64,000 nucleotides of DNA from NCBI GenBank assembly GCA_024403415.1, contig JAKSRY010000002.1:1-64000 (forward strand), given 5' to 3'. Under the pieces are notes generated by a model. The model did no database searches, was not told where the DNA came from, and saw only the letters and a list, made by a program, of their open reading frames with translations. Shown here one piece after another: positions 37,412 through 47,072 of the stretch. Origin of the DNA: Lachnospiraceae bacterium. Lineage in GTDB: Bacteria > Bacillota > Clostridia > Lachnospirales > Lachnospiraceae. The position numbers were made by a program, and so were the translations under genes. Each line of letters starts with the position of its first letter. Position 1 is the stretch's first letter.

Positions 37412-38393
37412 TAATACTTTTTTGGCACCGATGGCAGGAATAACAGACCTGCCATTTCGTTTGTTATGTCATGAAATGGGAGCCGGAGTTGTCTGCATGG
37501 AGATGGTTTCTGCCAAAGCCATTTTATATAATAACAAAAATACGGAGGAGATGCTGGAAATAAGGGAGGATGAACGGCCTGTTTCACTGCAGCTCTTTGG
37601 CTCAGACCCCAAAATAATGTCTGAGATTGCCAAAAGAATAGAAAATCGTCCGTTTGATATCATTGATATCAATATGGGATGTCCTATGCCCAAGATAGTG
37701 AATAATGGCGAGGGGTCTGCATTGATGAAGAATCCTAAGCTTGTTTATGATATTGTCAGCAGTATTTCAAAGGCAATATCTAAACCGGTCACTGTTAAAA
37801 TACGAGCCGGTTTTGACCGTGAGCATATTAATGCTGTTGAAATCGCAAAGGTGGCAGAAGAAGCGGGCGCAAAGGCTGTTGCAGTTCATGGCAGAACTAA
37901 GGAGCAATTGTATGAAGGAACTGCAGATTGGAATGTAATTGCAGAAGTCAAAAGAGCAGTTAATATTCCGGTTATTGGAAACGGTGATATTGTTGATGGG
38001 CCATCGGCTGTGAAAATGATTAAAGACACCGGAGTTGATGGAATAATGATAGGCCGTGCTGCAAGAGGAAATCCATGGATTTTCAGGGATGTAAACAGAT
38101 ACCTTGAAAACCATTATGAGAATCTTTTGTCCCAAAATGAATCAAATTCCTACAGCTTACCTACGATAGGTGAGAAGGTGGAGATGATGAAGCGGCACTA
38201 CGCATTACTTATTGAAGCCAAGGGTGAGTTTATTGCTACACGAGAGATGCGAAAGCATATCGGATGGTACACGGCAGGAATGCCTAATTCAGCTGCAATG
38301 AGAAGAAAAGTCAACATACTTGAGGACTCTGCAACTATGTACGATTTTATGGATGAAATATGTGTATGTCCGTGCTATAATTCCATTGGATAA
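37377..38393 (+). CDS. dusB: tRNA-dihydrouridine synthase
   Basis: 338 residues. [12 protein letters not shown] opens the flavin TIM barrel, [18 protein letters not shown] has the catalytic Cys, and [18 protein letters not shown] and [15 protein letters not shown] are FMN-binding signatures. It reduces uridine to dihydrouridine in tRNA with NADPH. The coaX-dusB order is seen in other Clostridia. It is the last housekeeping gene before the long glycan operon, which starts 20 bases on. Confidence 0.94.
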   Translation: MKKIRIGNIEVNNTFLAPMAGITDLPFRLLCHEMGAGVVCMEMVSAKAILYNNKNTEEMLEIREDERPVSLQLFGSDPKIMSEIAKRIENRPFDIIDINMGCPMPKIVNNGEGSALMKNPKLVYDIVSSISKAISKPVTVKIRAGFDREHINAVEIAKVAEEAGAKAVAVHGRTKEQLYEGTADWNVIAEVKRAVNIPVIGNGDIVDGPSAVKMIKDTGVDGIMIGRAARGNPWIFRDVNRYLENHYENLLSQNESNSYSLPTIGEKVEMMKRHYALLIEAKGEFIATREMRKHIGWYTAGMPNSAAMRRKVNILEDSATMYDFMDEICVCPCYNSIG

Positions 38394-38413
38394 TTGTTAT
38401 TTATGAGGGAACA

Positions 38414-39880
38414 ATGATAAATAGAATTGAAAAATTTTTTTCGGAGAAGAAAATACTTGTTATTTCTGTCGTATTCCTTGTTGTGCTATTAATACCTATT
38501 TTGTATTTAGCACCAATAGATATGGCAACTGGAGATGACTATGGTTATGGAATTGTTGTAAAAAGAGCAATAGATAATGGAGATTCATTAATAACTATTT
38601 TGGGGAAAGTTAATAGGCAGATTGTCGAAATATATAATGATTGGCAAGGTACATGGTTTTCTGTGTTTCTTTTTTCATTTAATCCAGCAGTTTTTTCAGA
38701 AAAAGCATATTTCGTTGTACCATTTATTATGATGTTATCCTTGATGTTAGGGATTCTTTACTTGGTAAAGGCTGTGCTTGGTAATGTCTTTGGATTTGAC
38801 AAGGTTAAAACATATATTATCTCACTATTGTTTTTTATTGTGAGCATAGAGTTTGTATATAGCACTGCGTCTGCAATATATTGGTATAATGGTGGAATGC
38901 ACTATACAGTTCCGTATGCAATGTGCTTATTTTTGATTGCTTTTTCTATTCATTATGTTAGGACGTATCGCGTAAAATATTATATCGGAGTATTGATATT
39001 AGCCACATTATTAGGAGGGTCAAATTATCTTGCATCGATACTATCGCTGGTTTCGTTAGTATTTGTTATCGTTTATTCAATTATTATAAATACGAGAAAG
39101 CGCCGACCATTATTGTTAATTTTCCCAATTGCGATTGAAAGTATTGGTTTGATTGTTAGCATGTTGGCACCGGGAAATAAAGTTAGAGGTGGAGAAGAAT
39201 TTGGTTTTTCTTTTTCAAAGATTATTTATACTATTTTCAAATGTTTTGGAAGCCTTGGAAGAGATTTGTTGAAGTTATTAACCGAAAAAACTATAGTTGT
39301 ATTCATTTTAGCTGTTATTTTTTGTTTGTTATTAGGTTTCTTTGCACATACAGATTGGATAAAGATTCGATATCCGGGTATTCTTGTTGCAATGATGATA
39401 TGTGTATCAGCAGCGGTATATGCGCCGAATGAATTTGTAACGGTGGATGTGTCGGGAGGTGTTCCCAATACAGAATACTGGGTAATGATTGCTATGTTGC
39501 TTGGAATTGAAGTGGTAGCATCTTCTATCATTAGTAAATCTGTTAAATTCAAATGGTCGACAATGATTCTCACAATTTTGGTGTGTTTTCTGTCGTGTTT
39601 ACTAGTAAAAGGGCAAATAAAGGATTCAACAAGCTATAAGGCATATGAATATATAAAAAGTGGTGAAGCAGCGGATTACAAAAGACAGATGGATGAGCAA
39701 ACAAGAATTTTGAAGTCTGATGAAGCGAATGTAATTGTAGAACCCATCAATGATGTTCAAGGTCCGTTGGTTCATATGCCAATAAGCGATGATCCAACTG
39801 CTTGGACAAATAGAGTAGTGGCAGAGTTTTATGGAAAAGAATCTGTTGTTGCAGCAATTGATGAGGAAGAGAATCAATAA
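38414..39880 (+). CDS. DUF6056-like membrane protein, putative GT-C glycosyltransferase
   Basis: 488 residues, about twelve membrane segments and a soluble tail. The first outer loop has DMATGDDYGYG with an acidic pair, and a later loop IYWYNGGMHYTVPYA; both correspond to motifs in the proteins at 9675 and 55844. The GtrB-like GT2 gene that follows would make the polyprenyl-linked sugar such an enzyme needs, a Gtr-like two-gene set without a visible flippase. The gene is strongly AT-rich compared with dusB next to it. The catalytic role is inferred. Confidence 0.65.
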   Translation: MINRIEKFFSEKKILVISVVFLVVLLIPILYLAPIDMATGDDYGYGIVVKRAIDNGDSLITILGKVNRQIVEIYNDWQGTWFSVFLFSFNPAVFSEKAYFVVPFIMMLSLMLGILYLVKAVLGNVFGFDKVKTYIISLLFFIVSIEFVYSTASAIYWYNGGMHYTVPYAMCLFLIAFSIHYVRTYRVKYYIGVLILATLLGGSNYLASILSLVSLVFVIVYSIIINTRKRRPLLLIFPIAIESIGLIVSMLAPGNKVRGGEEFGFSFSKIIYTIFKCFGSLGRDLLKLLTEKTIVVFILAVIFCLLLGFFAHTDWIKIRYPGILVAMMICVSAAVYAPNEFVTVDVSGGVPNTEYWVMIAMLLGIEVVASSIISKSVKFKWSTMILTILVCFLSCLLVKGQIKDSTSYKAYEYIKSGEAADYKRQMDEQTRILKSDEANVIVEPINDVQGPLVHMPISDDPTAWTNRVVAEFYGKESVVAAIDEEENQ

Positions 39881-39927
39881 AGAATTATATGACATTGTTA
39901 AAGGTGCGATAGTGAAAAGGAAAGCAG

Positions 39928-40872
39928 ATGAATTATATATTATATGTTGTTGTTCCTTGTTATAATGAGGAAGAGGTGCTTTTAGAAACATCATCAAGAT
40001 TATTGGCAAAACTTAATATATTAGTGAGCAAACAAATTATTTCAGCGAAATCTAAAATATTATTTGTTGATGATGGATCTAAGGATGCAACTTGGCAGAT
40101 GATTAAGTCATTCAATGAAAAGAATAAGATGGTTACCGGAGTAAAATTAAGCAATAATAAAGGGCATCAGAATGCATTAATGGCAGGAATTATGACAGCT
40201 ATGCAAAAGGCAGATATAGTTATTTCTATGGATGCAGATCTTCAGGATGATATTGAAGTCATTGATGATATGATTTGTAAGTATTCAGATGGATGTGATA
40301 TTGTATATGGTGTCAGAAAAAATCGTGATAAAGATTCTTTTTGGAAACGATTTACAGCTAACACTTTTTATAAGATGATGAATTGGCTTGGGGCAAAAAC
40401 GGTTTCTAATCATGCCGATTATAGGTTAATGAGCAAGAGAGCGCTAGAAGCTTTGTCGGGTTATAAGGAAGTAAATCTTTTTATGCGCGGAATGATTCCG
40501 ACGCTTGGATTTAAATCAGGCATTGTATATTATGAAAGAGCTGAGAGATTTGCTGGTGAAAGCAAATATACCATAGGGAAGATGTTTTCGCTTGCTATTA
40601 ATGGGGCAACTAGTTTTTCTGTAAAACCTATTAGAATGATTACATGGTTGGGTTTCTTTGTTTTCATAGGGAGCATTGCAATCTTTATATATAGTTTGAT
40701 ACGACATTTTATGGGAGAGACTATTAGAGGATGGACCACGCTTATGGTTTCTATTTGGGCTATAGGTGGTTTAATACTTTTGGCATTAGGCGTAGTGGGG
40801 GAATATATTGGTAAGATATATTTAGAAACTAAGGGAAGACCTAGATATATAATAGAGGAATATATTGATTAG
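39928..40872 (+). CDS. GT2 glycosyltransferase, GtrB/DPM1-like
   Basis: 314 residues. VVPCYNEEE, FVDDGSKDA and D102-A-D104 (MDADLQDD) form the GT-A active site, and two membrane segments lie near the C-terminus (about 233-255 and 270-292). It is close to the protein at 25708 throughout, so the two are paralogues. It should load a sugar onto undecaprenyl phosphate. It lies between a DUF6056-like gene and an acyl carrier protein gene in the same direction. Confidence 0.88.
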   Translation: MNYILYVVVPCYNEEEVLLETSSRLLAKLNILVSKQIISAKSKILFVDDGSKDATWQMIKSFNEKNKMVTGVKLSNNKGHQNALMAGIMTAMQKADIVISMDADLQDDIEVIDDMICKYSDGCDIVYGVRKNRDKDSFWKRFTANTFYKMMNWLGAKTVSNHADYRLMSKRALEALSGYKEVNLFMRGMIPTLGFKSGIVYYERAERFAGESKYTIGKMFSLAINGATSFSVKPIRMITWLGFFVFIGSIAIFIYSLIRHFMGETIRGWTTLMVSIWAIGGLILLALGVVGEYIGKIYLETKGRPRYIIEEYID

Positions 40873-40932
40873 AGATAAGCGTAAATAATTTCAAAAGAAT
40901 TTTTGTTTATTATTATAGTGGAGAAGTGTTTG

Positions 40933-41175
40933 ATGAGTAGAGAAGTTATTTTAGCAAAAGTAAATGAGATATTTTGGGATGTGTTTGATGATGAGAGTCT
41001 TGAAATCACTGAAGCAACTAATGCAGACGATATTGAAGATTGGGATTCGCTTACACATATATCACTTATAGAAGCGGTTGAATCGGAGTTTGATTTTAAG
41101 TTTGCTATGAAAGATGTGGTTGGAATGAAAAATGTCGGAGAAATGATAGACATTATCGAAAGAGAAATGGCATGA
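40933..41175 (+). CDS. Acyl carrier protein
   Basis: 80 residues from the ATG at 40933, preceded by GGAG; an upstream TTG is rejected. The acidic four-helix sequence and WDSLTHI, with Ser39 as phosphopantetheine site, identify a carrier protein. Its stop overlaps the MBOAT start by four bases (ATGA). In the dlt system, carrier, MBOAT and SGNH-like DltD work together to move an activated acyl group outside. No adenylation gene (DltA-like) is adjacent, so how it is charged is open. Confidence 0.9.
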   Translation: MSREVILAKVNEIFWDVFDDESLEITEATNADDIEDWDSLTHISLIEAVESEFDFKFAMKDVVGMKNVGEMIDIIEREMA

Positions 41176-42725
41176 CATTAGTTTCGTTTTCATTTATTTG
41201 TTTTTTGTTAATAGTATTACTTTTATATTACCTACTGCCAAGCAAATGGCAGTGGGTAATTTTGTTGTTCGGAAGTACTGCATTTTATATGCTAGCAGGT
41301 ACTCCGATTACATTTATTTACGTTATAATCAGCATTTTGTCTGTATATCTTGGAACCCATTTTATGGAGAAGAAACCGAATAGTAAGAAAAAGATATACG
41401 TATTCACATTACTGATAAATATTCTGATGCTGGTTGCTCTGAAATACACTAATTTCATTCTTACAAATATTACAGCTGTCGGTAGCCGATTCTCGGATAA
41501 CATTCATGAAGGTGACTGGTCTGTAAAGTGGATAGCTTCACTCGGAATAAGTTTTTACGCATTACAAATGATAGGTTATCTTACGGACTGCTATTGGGGA
41601 ATTACCGCTCCGCAGAAAAACATAGGTAAGCTGGCTCTTTACAACATATATTTTCCGCAAATGGTTTCGGGACCTATTAATAAGTATTCGAATTTAAGCA
41701 GTTCCTTGTTTGCTGAACATAAATTTGATGCGAACAATCTTCGTGAGGGTGGTTTTCGTATACTCCAGGGTTTCTTCAAGAAACTTGTTGTTTCAGAACA
41801 GTTAACCGGAATAGTAGATTACCTTTATGCTAATTATGCAGAATATAATGGCATTTATGTCTGGATTGGAACTGCTCTATATCTTTTGCAGCTCTATTCT
41901 GATTTTAGCGGATGTATGGATATTGTTCTTGGAGCCTCAAAGTGCTTTGGCATAGATCTGGCAGAGAATTTTAAGGCACCCTTTGCTTCAACATCCGTAC
42001 AGGAATTCTGGCAAAGATTTCATATGTCACTCGGGGCATGGCTTAAGGACTATATAATGTATCCGCTTATGAGAAGCAGTGCTTTTTCGAAAATGACAAA
42101 GAAATTGAAAAATAAGTACGGCAAGAAGGCCGCAAAGATGATACCTACCTTTGCTGCTATGTTTGTTGTATGGTTCTGCATGGGATTATGGCATGGTGGC
42201 GGATGGAATTTTATAGGTGAAGGAATCTGGTTCTGGTTAATGATAGTTTTGGGTCAGCTTCTTGAGAAACCATTAAAGTCACTTGGGAAGAATTTGCATA
42301 TAAATGGTGAATCCAAATTTATGCACAGTCTGAAGTGTGTGGGAACAAGCTTCTTAATAGGTATTGGTATTCTCTTTTTCAAGGCGGTTTCCCTGAGAGC
42401 AGCTTTTACTATGATAGGAAGTGCATTTAATCTGTCAAGACTGATAGCTTCTGTCGGAACGGTAGGGGAATCTTTGTCTCTGCTTGACAGTTCGATAGGA
42501 ACAAACAGGATTGTATGGGCAGCTATTTCGGTAGCTATAGGCCTTGCGGTAATGATACTGTTTGGACTTAAGGATAAGGCAGAAGAAAGATTCCATGTAT
42601 ATATATCCAAAAAGAATTTTTGGATTAGACTTTTGGTTGGTTATTTGCTGATTATGTCTATTATTTTCCTTGGCGCATATGGCCCGGGATATAGTGCAAG
42701 CGAATTTATTTATGGTGGTTTTTGA
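41172..42725 (+). CDS. MBOAT O-acyltransferase (DltB/AlgI-like), module 2
   Basis: 517 residues, polytopic. SLGISFYALQMIGY, MVSGPINKYSN, VQEFWQRFHMSLGAWLKDY and CMGLWHGGGWNF, with the catalytic His, are MBOAT signatures. It is more diverged from modules 1 and 3 than they are from each other. Overlap with the carrier protein gene and a one-base overlap with the SGNH gene tie the three into a translationally coupled set. The transferred group is unknown. Confidence 0.92.
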   Translation: MTLVSFSFICFLLIVLLLYYLLPSKWQWVILLFGSTAFYMLAGTPITFIYVIISILSVYLGTHFMEKKPNSKKKIYVFTLLINILMLVALKYTNFILTNITAVGSRFSDNIHEGDWSVKWIASLGISFYALQMIGYLTDCYWGITAPQKNIGKLALYNIYFPQMVSGPINKYSNLSSSLFAEHKFDANNLREGGFRILQGFFKKLVVSEQLTGIVDYLYANYAEYNGIYVWIGTALYLLQLYSDFSGCMDIVLGASKCFGIDLAENFKAPFASTSVQEFWQRFHMSLGAWLKDYIMYPLMRSSAFSKMTKKLKNKYGKKAAKMIPTFAAMFVVWFCMGLWHGGGWNFIGEGIWFWLMIVLGQLLEKPLKSLGKNLHINGESKFMHSLKCVGTSFLIGIGILFFKAVSLRAAFTMIGSAFNLSRLIASVGTVGESLSLLDSSIGTNRIVWAAISVAIGLAVMILFGLKDKAEERFHVYISKKNFWIRLLVGYLLIMSIIFLGAYGPGYSASEFIYGGF

Positions 42726-43810
42726 TGAAGAATAAAAAGGTGATCAAAAACTTAATAAGAATATTTGTAGTCATAGCATTGATTGGAGTGACGCTTTGGG
42801 GAATGGTGATAGTTTCATATGTTATGAGACCTATTTCACATAGCAGGCAGAATTTTTGCGGATTTTATGCGGAACCTGATAATTCTCTTGACGCTGTTAT
42901 GATAGGTTCTAGCTCATGCTACTATGCATGGCAGCCTCTTCGAGGTTTTAATGAATATGGTTTTACTTCGTATAACCTTGGAAGTGACGCGCTGCAACCG
43001 CAGAGCATTGAATATGAGGTAAAAGAGATTATTAAAACGCAGTCCCCCAAGCTTCTTATGATCGACTTAAGACCATTTCAATATGGTAATGTGATGAGCA
43101 ACTCAGAAGATTCAGTAAATATGGAGCGAGTTGCCCCATTTAGAAATGTTTCAGATAACATGAAATATTCCATGAACAGATATGAATTTATTCATAAAGC
43201 AGCGCCGACTGCAGAAGATGAATGGACTTATCAAATTGATATCTCAAAATATCATGCTCTCATCAGTGAACTCTTTTCGGCAGAAAACTGGAAGTATGCA
43301 TTTAACAGCTATCCGCTGACTGCCAAGGGTTTTTGGTATCATTATGAAAGCCGTATTATTGAATTTGATCCAAGAGATAATAAAGAGGAATATGCTGCAC
43401 TTAATGACAAGATAAAAGATATGTTTATCAGCCTTCTTGATACTGTCAAATTAGAATGTCCTGATACAGAGGTTCTGTTCCTTGTCATGCCGCATAAGGA
43501 TTATGGAAAGGTAGAAGGTGTATATAATTCATTATATAAGATAATTGATGAGTATGGATATGATTATCTTAACCTTATGGATTATATGGACTATATGAGA
43601 CTGGACAGATTATATGATTTCAGGGATGGAGATCATCTGAATCTTTCGGGAGCAACAAAGGTTTCCGAATTTATTGGTAGCTATATAGATATGCGTTATA
43701 ATCTGCCTGACAGACGGAACGACAGTGAATATGAAAACTGGAATGAATGTTATAGAACCTGGAATGAGGAAATGTCACAAGTTCAAATCATAGAGATGGA
43801 CTATGATTGA
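42725..43810 (+). CDS. SGNH/DltD-like acylation partner, module 2
   Basis: 361 residues from the ATG at 42725, which shares one base with the MBOAT stop. An N-terminal membrane segment (about 10-32) is followed by an SGNH-like domain: MIGSSSCYYAW (block I, 59-69), DLRPFQ, and RDGDHLNLSGA with the DxxH pair. It should act outside the membrane as the transferase partner of the MBOAT protein. A pyruvyltransferase gene overlaps or follows directly. Confidence 0.82.
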   Translation: MKNKKVIKNLIRIFVVIALIGVTLWGMVIVSYVMRPISHSRQNFCGFYAEPDNSLDAVMIGSSSCYYAWQPLRGFNEYGFTSYNLGSDALQPQSIEYEVKEIIKTQSPKLLMIDLRPFQYGNVMSNSEDSVNMERVAPFRNVSDNMKYSMNRYEFIHKAAPTAEDEWTYQIDISKYHALISELFSAENWKYAFNSYPLTAKGFWYHYESRIIEFDPRDNKEEYAALNDKIKDMFISLLDTVKLECPDTEVLFLVMPHKDYGKVEGVYNSLYKIIDEYGYDYLNLMDYMDYMRLDRLYDFRDGDHLNLSGATKVSEFIGSYIDMRYNLPDRRNDSEYENWNECYRTWNEEMSQVQIIEMDYD

Positions 43811-43833
43811 TTAGGTATAAATGGGTAAACTGG

Positions 43834-45072
43834 ATGGAAAAAGTGTTGGATAAAAATATTCTTTTATATATGCATGCAGGCTCCGGAAATCATGGATGCG
43901 AGGCTATTGTAAGCAGCCTTGCAGATATTATGCAGAATGCCGGAATGGCGCAAGATGGTGAAAACGATAAAAAGGAAATGACACTATTGTCATATAGAGC
44001 GGCAGAGGATGAAAAATATACTCTTTCCGGAAAATGCAATATAGTTAATGAAAGAAGCTTTGATGACCATAAGCTTGCGCATATTCTGTACTATATTTAC
44101 AGGAAGATTACAAAAGATGAAGAAAGCTTTATCAGGTATCGTTACAAAGGTTTGATTAATCCGGAGAAGATAGATATTGCAGTATCAATCGGTGGAGATA
44201 ATTACTGTTATGATTCCATGCTTAAGGATTTAAGGCTATCCAATAATGCGTTTAAGAAGGCCGGTATACCGACGATTCTGCTCGGCTGTTCAATTGAACC
44301 GGATTTGTTGAAAAGAGATGATATAATTGATGATCTTGGTAATTATTCTAGAATTATTGCACGTGAATCCATTACATATAATGCCATTATAGCAGCATTT
44401 AAAGAAAAAGGTATTCCTGGGGATAAGGTTTTTCTTGTTCCGGATCCGGCATTTTCACTTAAAACAGAAAACATACAGGACAGTGCTCTTCCAAAGGAAT
44501 TTGCTGCCGGTAATACAGTTGGAATCAATATTAGTCCAATGATTCAGAGCAATGAAAAGATAGAAGGAATTACGATAACTAATTACCGTAAGATGATTTC
44601 GTATATTCTTGAGAATACAGATATGAGCGTTGCGTTAATACCGCATGTTGTATGGGCTAATAATGATGACAGAATACCATGCCATAAACTATATGAAGAA
44701 TATGCAAAAGAGTATCCGGGACGCGTTTGTGAGATTGGTGATTGTTCGGCATCTGAATTAAAGGCTTATATCAGCAGATTGAGATTTTTTGTCGGAGCAA
44801 GAACGCATTCTACCATAGCCGCATATTCAAGTCTTGTGCCAACGCTTGTTGTCGGTTATTCAGTTAAGGCTATAGGAATTGCCAAGGATTTGTTTGGAAC
44901 AGATGAAAATCATGTGATTCCGGTGCAGACACTTAAGGAAGATGATGATCTTCTTGACGCCGCACGATGGCTGTTTGAACATGAAGTAGAAATAAAAAAC
45001 AGATTAACTGATATTATTCCAAAGATAAAAGAAGATAATCTTATGTATAAAGACATATTAGTAGTAGAATAG
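43834..45072 (+). CDS. Polysaccharide pyruvyltransferase family protein
   Basis: 412 residues from the ATG at 43834; an in-frame TTG at 43807 that overlaps the preceding gene is the alternative. YMHAGSGNHGCEAIV at the start, SIGGDNYCYDS in the middle and FVGARTHSTIAAYSSLVPTLVVGYSVKAIGIA near the end match the CsaB/WcaK family, which has a GT-B-like fold and adds pyruvate ketals from PEP to sugars. Such ketals add charge to a wall polymer and can anchor SLH proteins. Some family members do other chemistry, so the substrate is not fixed. Confidence 0.85.
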   Translation: MEKVLDKNILLYMHAGSGNHGCEAIVSSLADIMQNAGMAQDGENDKKEMTLLSYRAAEDEKYTLSGKCNIVNERSFDDHKLAHILYYIYRKITKDEESFIRYRYKGLINPEKIDIAVSIGGDNYCYDSMLKDLRLSNNAFKKAGIPTILLGCSIEPDLLKRDDIIDDLGNYSRIIARESITYNAIIAAFKEKGIPGDKVFLVPDPAFSLKTENIQDSALPKEFAAGNTVGINISPMIQSNEKIEGITITNYRKMISYILENTDMSVALIPHVVWANNDDRIPCHKLYEEYAKEYPGRVCEIGDCSASELKAYISRLRFFVGARTHSTIAAYSSLVPTLVVGYSVKAIGIAKDLFGTDENHVIPVQTLKEDDDLLDAARWLFEHEVEIKNRLTDIIPKIKEDNLMYKDILVVE

Positions 45073-45114
45073 AAACGTTGATTATAGTATATATTTATCA
45101 TAATGGAGACTTTC

Positions 45115-45708
45115 ATGAGTAGTAACTGGTACAAAATTATAATGAAAATGACACATGTGAAATATGGAAAAAAGATTCTTCTTAAGGGAATACCTGTTAT
45201 ATATAACAAAAAGGGTGCTGAACTTCAGATTGGAGAAAATTGTGTTATCAAAAGTTCATTCATGTCAAACCTTGTTGGTTTATATAGTAAGTCAATTATT
45301 GTTACAAGGGCTGAAGGAGCTAAAATCTCCATTGGAAATAATGTAGGTATTTCAGGAGCAACAATCTATGCAAGAAAAGGGATTACTATTGGTGACAATA
45401 CCTGCATAGGTGGAAATGTTAAAATTTTAGATAACGATTTTCATCCTATAGAGTGGGAAGAGAGAAACAGGCTTTTGCTTGATGAAAAGGGTGGAGATGC
45501 AACTGAACTTATTCCTGCAAAACCAATCAGTATCGGTAAGAACTGCTTCATAGGATGTAATAGTATTATTTTGAAAGGAACCACTTTGGGCGATGGCTGT
45601 GTTGTTGGGGCCGGAGCTGTGGTTTCTGGAAACTTTCCGGATAATAGTATTATAGTTGGTAATCCGGGAAAAGTAATAAAAAGAGTAGGAGAGGGACCCC
45701 AATGTTGA
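45115..45708 (+). CDS. Hexapeptide-repeat (left-handed beta-helix) acyltransferase
   Basis: 197 residues from the ATG at 45115, six bases after a GGAG. Repeated I/V-G-D/E-N hexapeptide turns (GENCVI, GNNVGI, GDNTCI, GKNCFIG, GDGCVVG) build the beta-helix, and DNDFHPI supplies the likely catalytic His of the WcaF/Maa class. It is a cytosolic O- or N-acetyltransferase acting on a sugar before export, unlike the membrane-bound MBOAT and acyltransferase-3 proteins around it. It overlaps the next gene by seven bases. Confidence 0.9.
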   Translation: MSSNWYKIIMKMTHVKYGKKILLKGIPVIYNKKGAELQIGENCVIKSSFMSNLVGLYSKSIIVTRAEGAKISIGNNVGISGATIYARKGITIGDNTCIGGNVKILDNDFHPIEWEERNRLLLDEKGGDATELIPAKPISIGKNCFIGCNSIILKGTTLGDGCVVGAGAVVSGNFPDNSIIVGNPGKVIKRVGEGPQC

Positions 45709-47057
45709 AAAAGGAAGCTATCCAGTGGTTGAAATATTTTATAATTATTTTGTTTAGTGCCTTTATAGGATGTATTTTAATGACGTTGGCATATTCATTG
45801 CCAATTTCATCAATTGAGCATAACGCAAAAGCTTCGATAGATTTTATGAAACAGGAGGGAGTTAATCCTCAATTGCTTGGGGATAGTTATGTTTCGTCGC
45901 AAATAGATACATATACAGATGCATGGATGATTAGAATGGCTGTATATAATGGTTCTGAAAATGTACTTGAGAAAAGTCTACTCAACAAATATACAGGATT
46001 TAGTGAAGGAATTGCAGATGTTCATGATGGTACTATTCAATATTTGGAAGGCAGAAGGGATGGCGCAGAAACATATAATTATGCAAGATATTGGCATGGA
46101 TATATGGTTTTTCTTAAACCATTGATGACACTTTTTGACTATGCGGACATTATAGCTATATATAGAAGCGTTTGTCTTGCACTTACAATTTTTGTATGCC
46201 TAATGATTGTGAAGAAACAACATTATATTTTTGCTATTCCATTTGTCGCAGTTTTAATTTGTATAGATTTCTGGACTATTAGTTTTTCGATGCAGTATAT
46301 GTGGGTATATATGGTATCGATGATAGGTATAATGCTTATTTTGACTAGGAAGAAGAAGGAAGATTGTAAATATGTTTTTTTATGTATAGGTATTCTGACT
46401 AGTTTTGGGGATTTTCTGACATATCCCCTATTTGCTTTGGGATTACCTTTGACAATATATTTGATAGAGAGAAAAATGAAATATGAACTTAATGGCTCAT
46501 ACTTAAATAAAAAGAATTATTATGCTATTTGGGACACTTTATATAACATATTGATATGGTTTGTAGGATATCTGGGAATGTGGCTGATGAAATGGATTTT
46601 TGCATCTTTATTGACCAGTGAGAATATTATTAAGGATGGTCTGGATGCACTGGCATTTAGGACTGGAGAGGTCACAGATGGAAGCGATGAAATAATCACA
46701 TTTATGGATGTTATTAGAAAAAATGTGAGCTGCTATTTGAAATGGGTAGATGTGATAACAGTAGTTATATCTGTTATTATTATTGTTTTTATAGTTAAGA
46801 AGAGAATGAAATGTGAAAGAGAGAATATATGTATAGTTAGAAGCAATATATACGATATCGTATCTTTACTGATAGTAATGTTGTTGCCTTTTGTGTGGTT
46901 TTTTGTTTCAAAAAATCATTCGGATAATCATTTCTGGATGACATTTAGAATTTTAGGTGTTTCTATTATGGCCGGATTGGTACTCTTGACCGTGTGGCTT
47001 ATACAAAATAAAAGTGTAAGTCCTGCTGACATTAACAATAATAAAATGGCTAGATAA
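45702..47057 (+). CDS. Polytopic membrane protein of unknown family
   Basis: 451 residues. A first membrane segment (about 10-32) is followed by an outer loop of roughly 110 residues containing LLGDSYVSSQIDTYTDAWM and YNYARYWHGY, then about nine further membrane segments. This layout is like GT-C glycosyltransferases, with acidic residues in the first large outer loop, but I do not recognise the family. It lies between a sugar acetyltransferase and a glycosyltransferase gene and is AT-rich relative to both, so a glycan role is likely but unproven. Confidence 0.6.
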   Translation: MLKKEAIQWLKYFIIILFSAFIGCILMTLAYSLPISSIEHNAKASIDFMKQEGVNPQLLGDSYVSSQIDTYTDAWMIRMAVYNGSENVLEKSLLNKYTGFSEGIADVHDGTIQYLEGRRDGAETYNYARYWHGYMVFLKPLMTLFDYADIIAIYRSVCLALTIFVCLMIVKKQHYIFAIPFVAVLICIDFWTISFSMQYMWVYMVSMIGIMLILTRKKKEDCKYVFLCIGILTSFGDFLTYPLFALGLPLTIYLIERKMKYELNGSYLNKKNYYAIWDTLYNILIWFVGYLGMWLMKWIFASLLTSENIIKDGLDALAFRTGEVTDGSDEIITFMDVIRKNVSCYLKWVDVITVVISVIIIVFIVKKRMKCERENICIVRSNIYDIVSLLIVMLLPFVWFFVSKNHSDNHFWMTFRILGVSIMAGLVLLTVWLIQNKSVSPADINNNKMAR

Positions 47058-47072
47058 GGAAGGATTGGCTTT

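Noticed and set aside
40869-41153. A 94-codon minus-strand frame.
   Set aside because: It is antisense to the acyl carrier protein gene.
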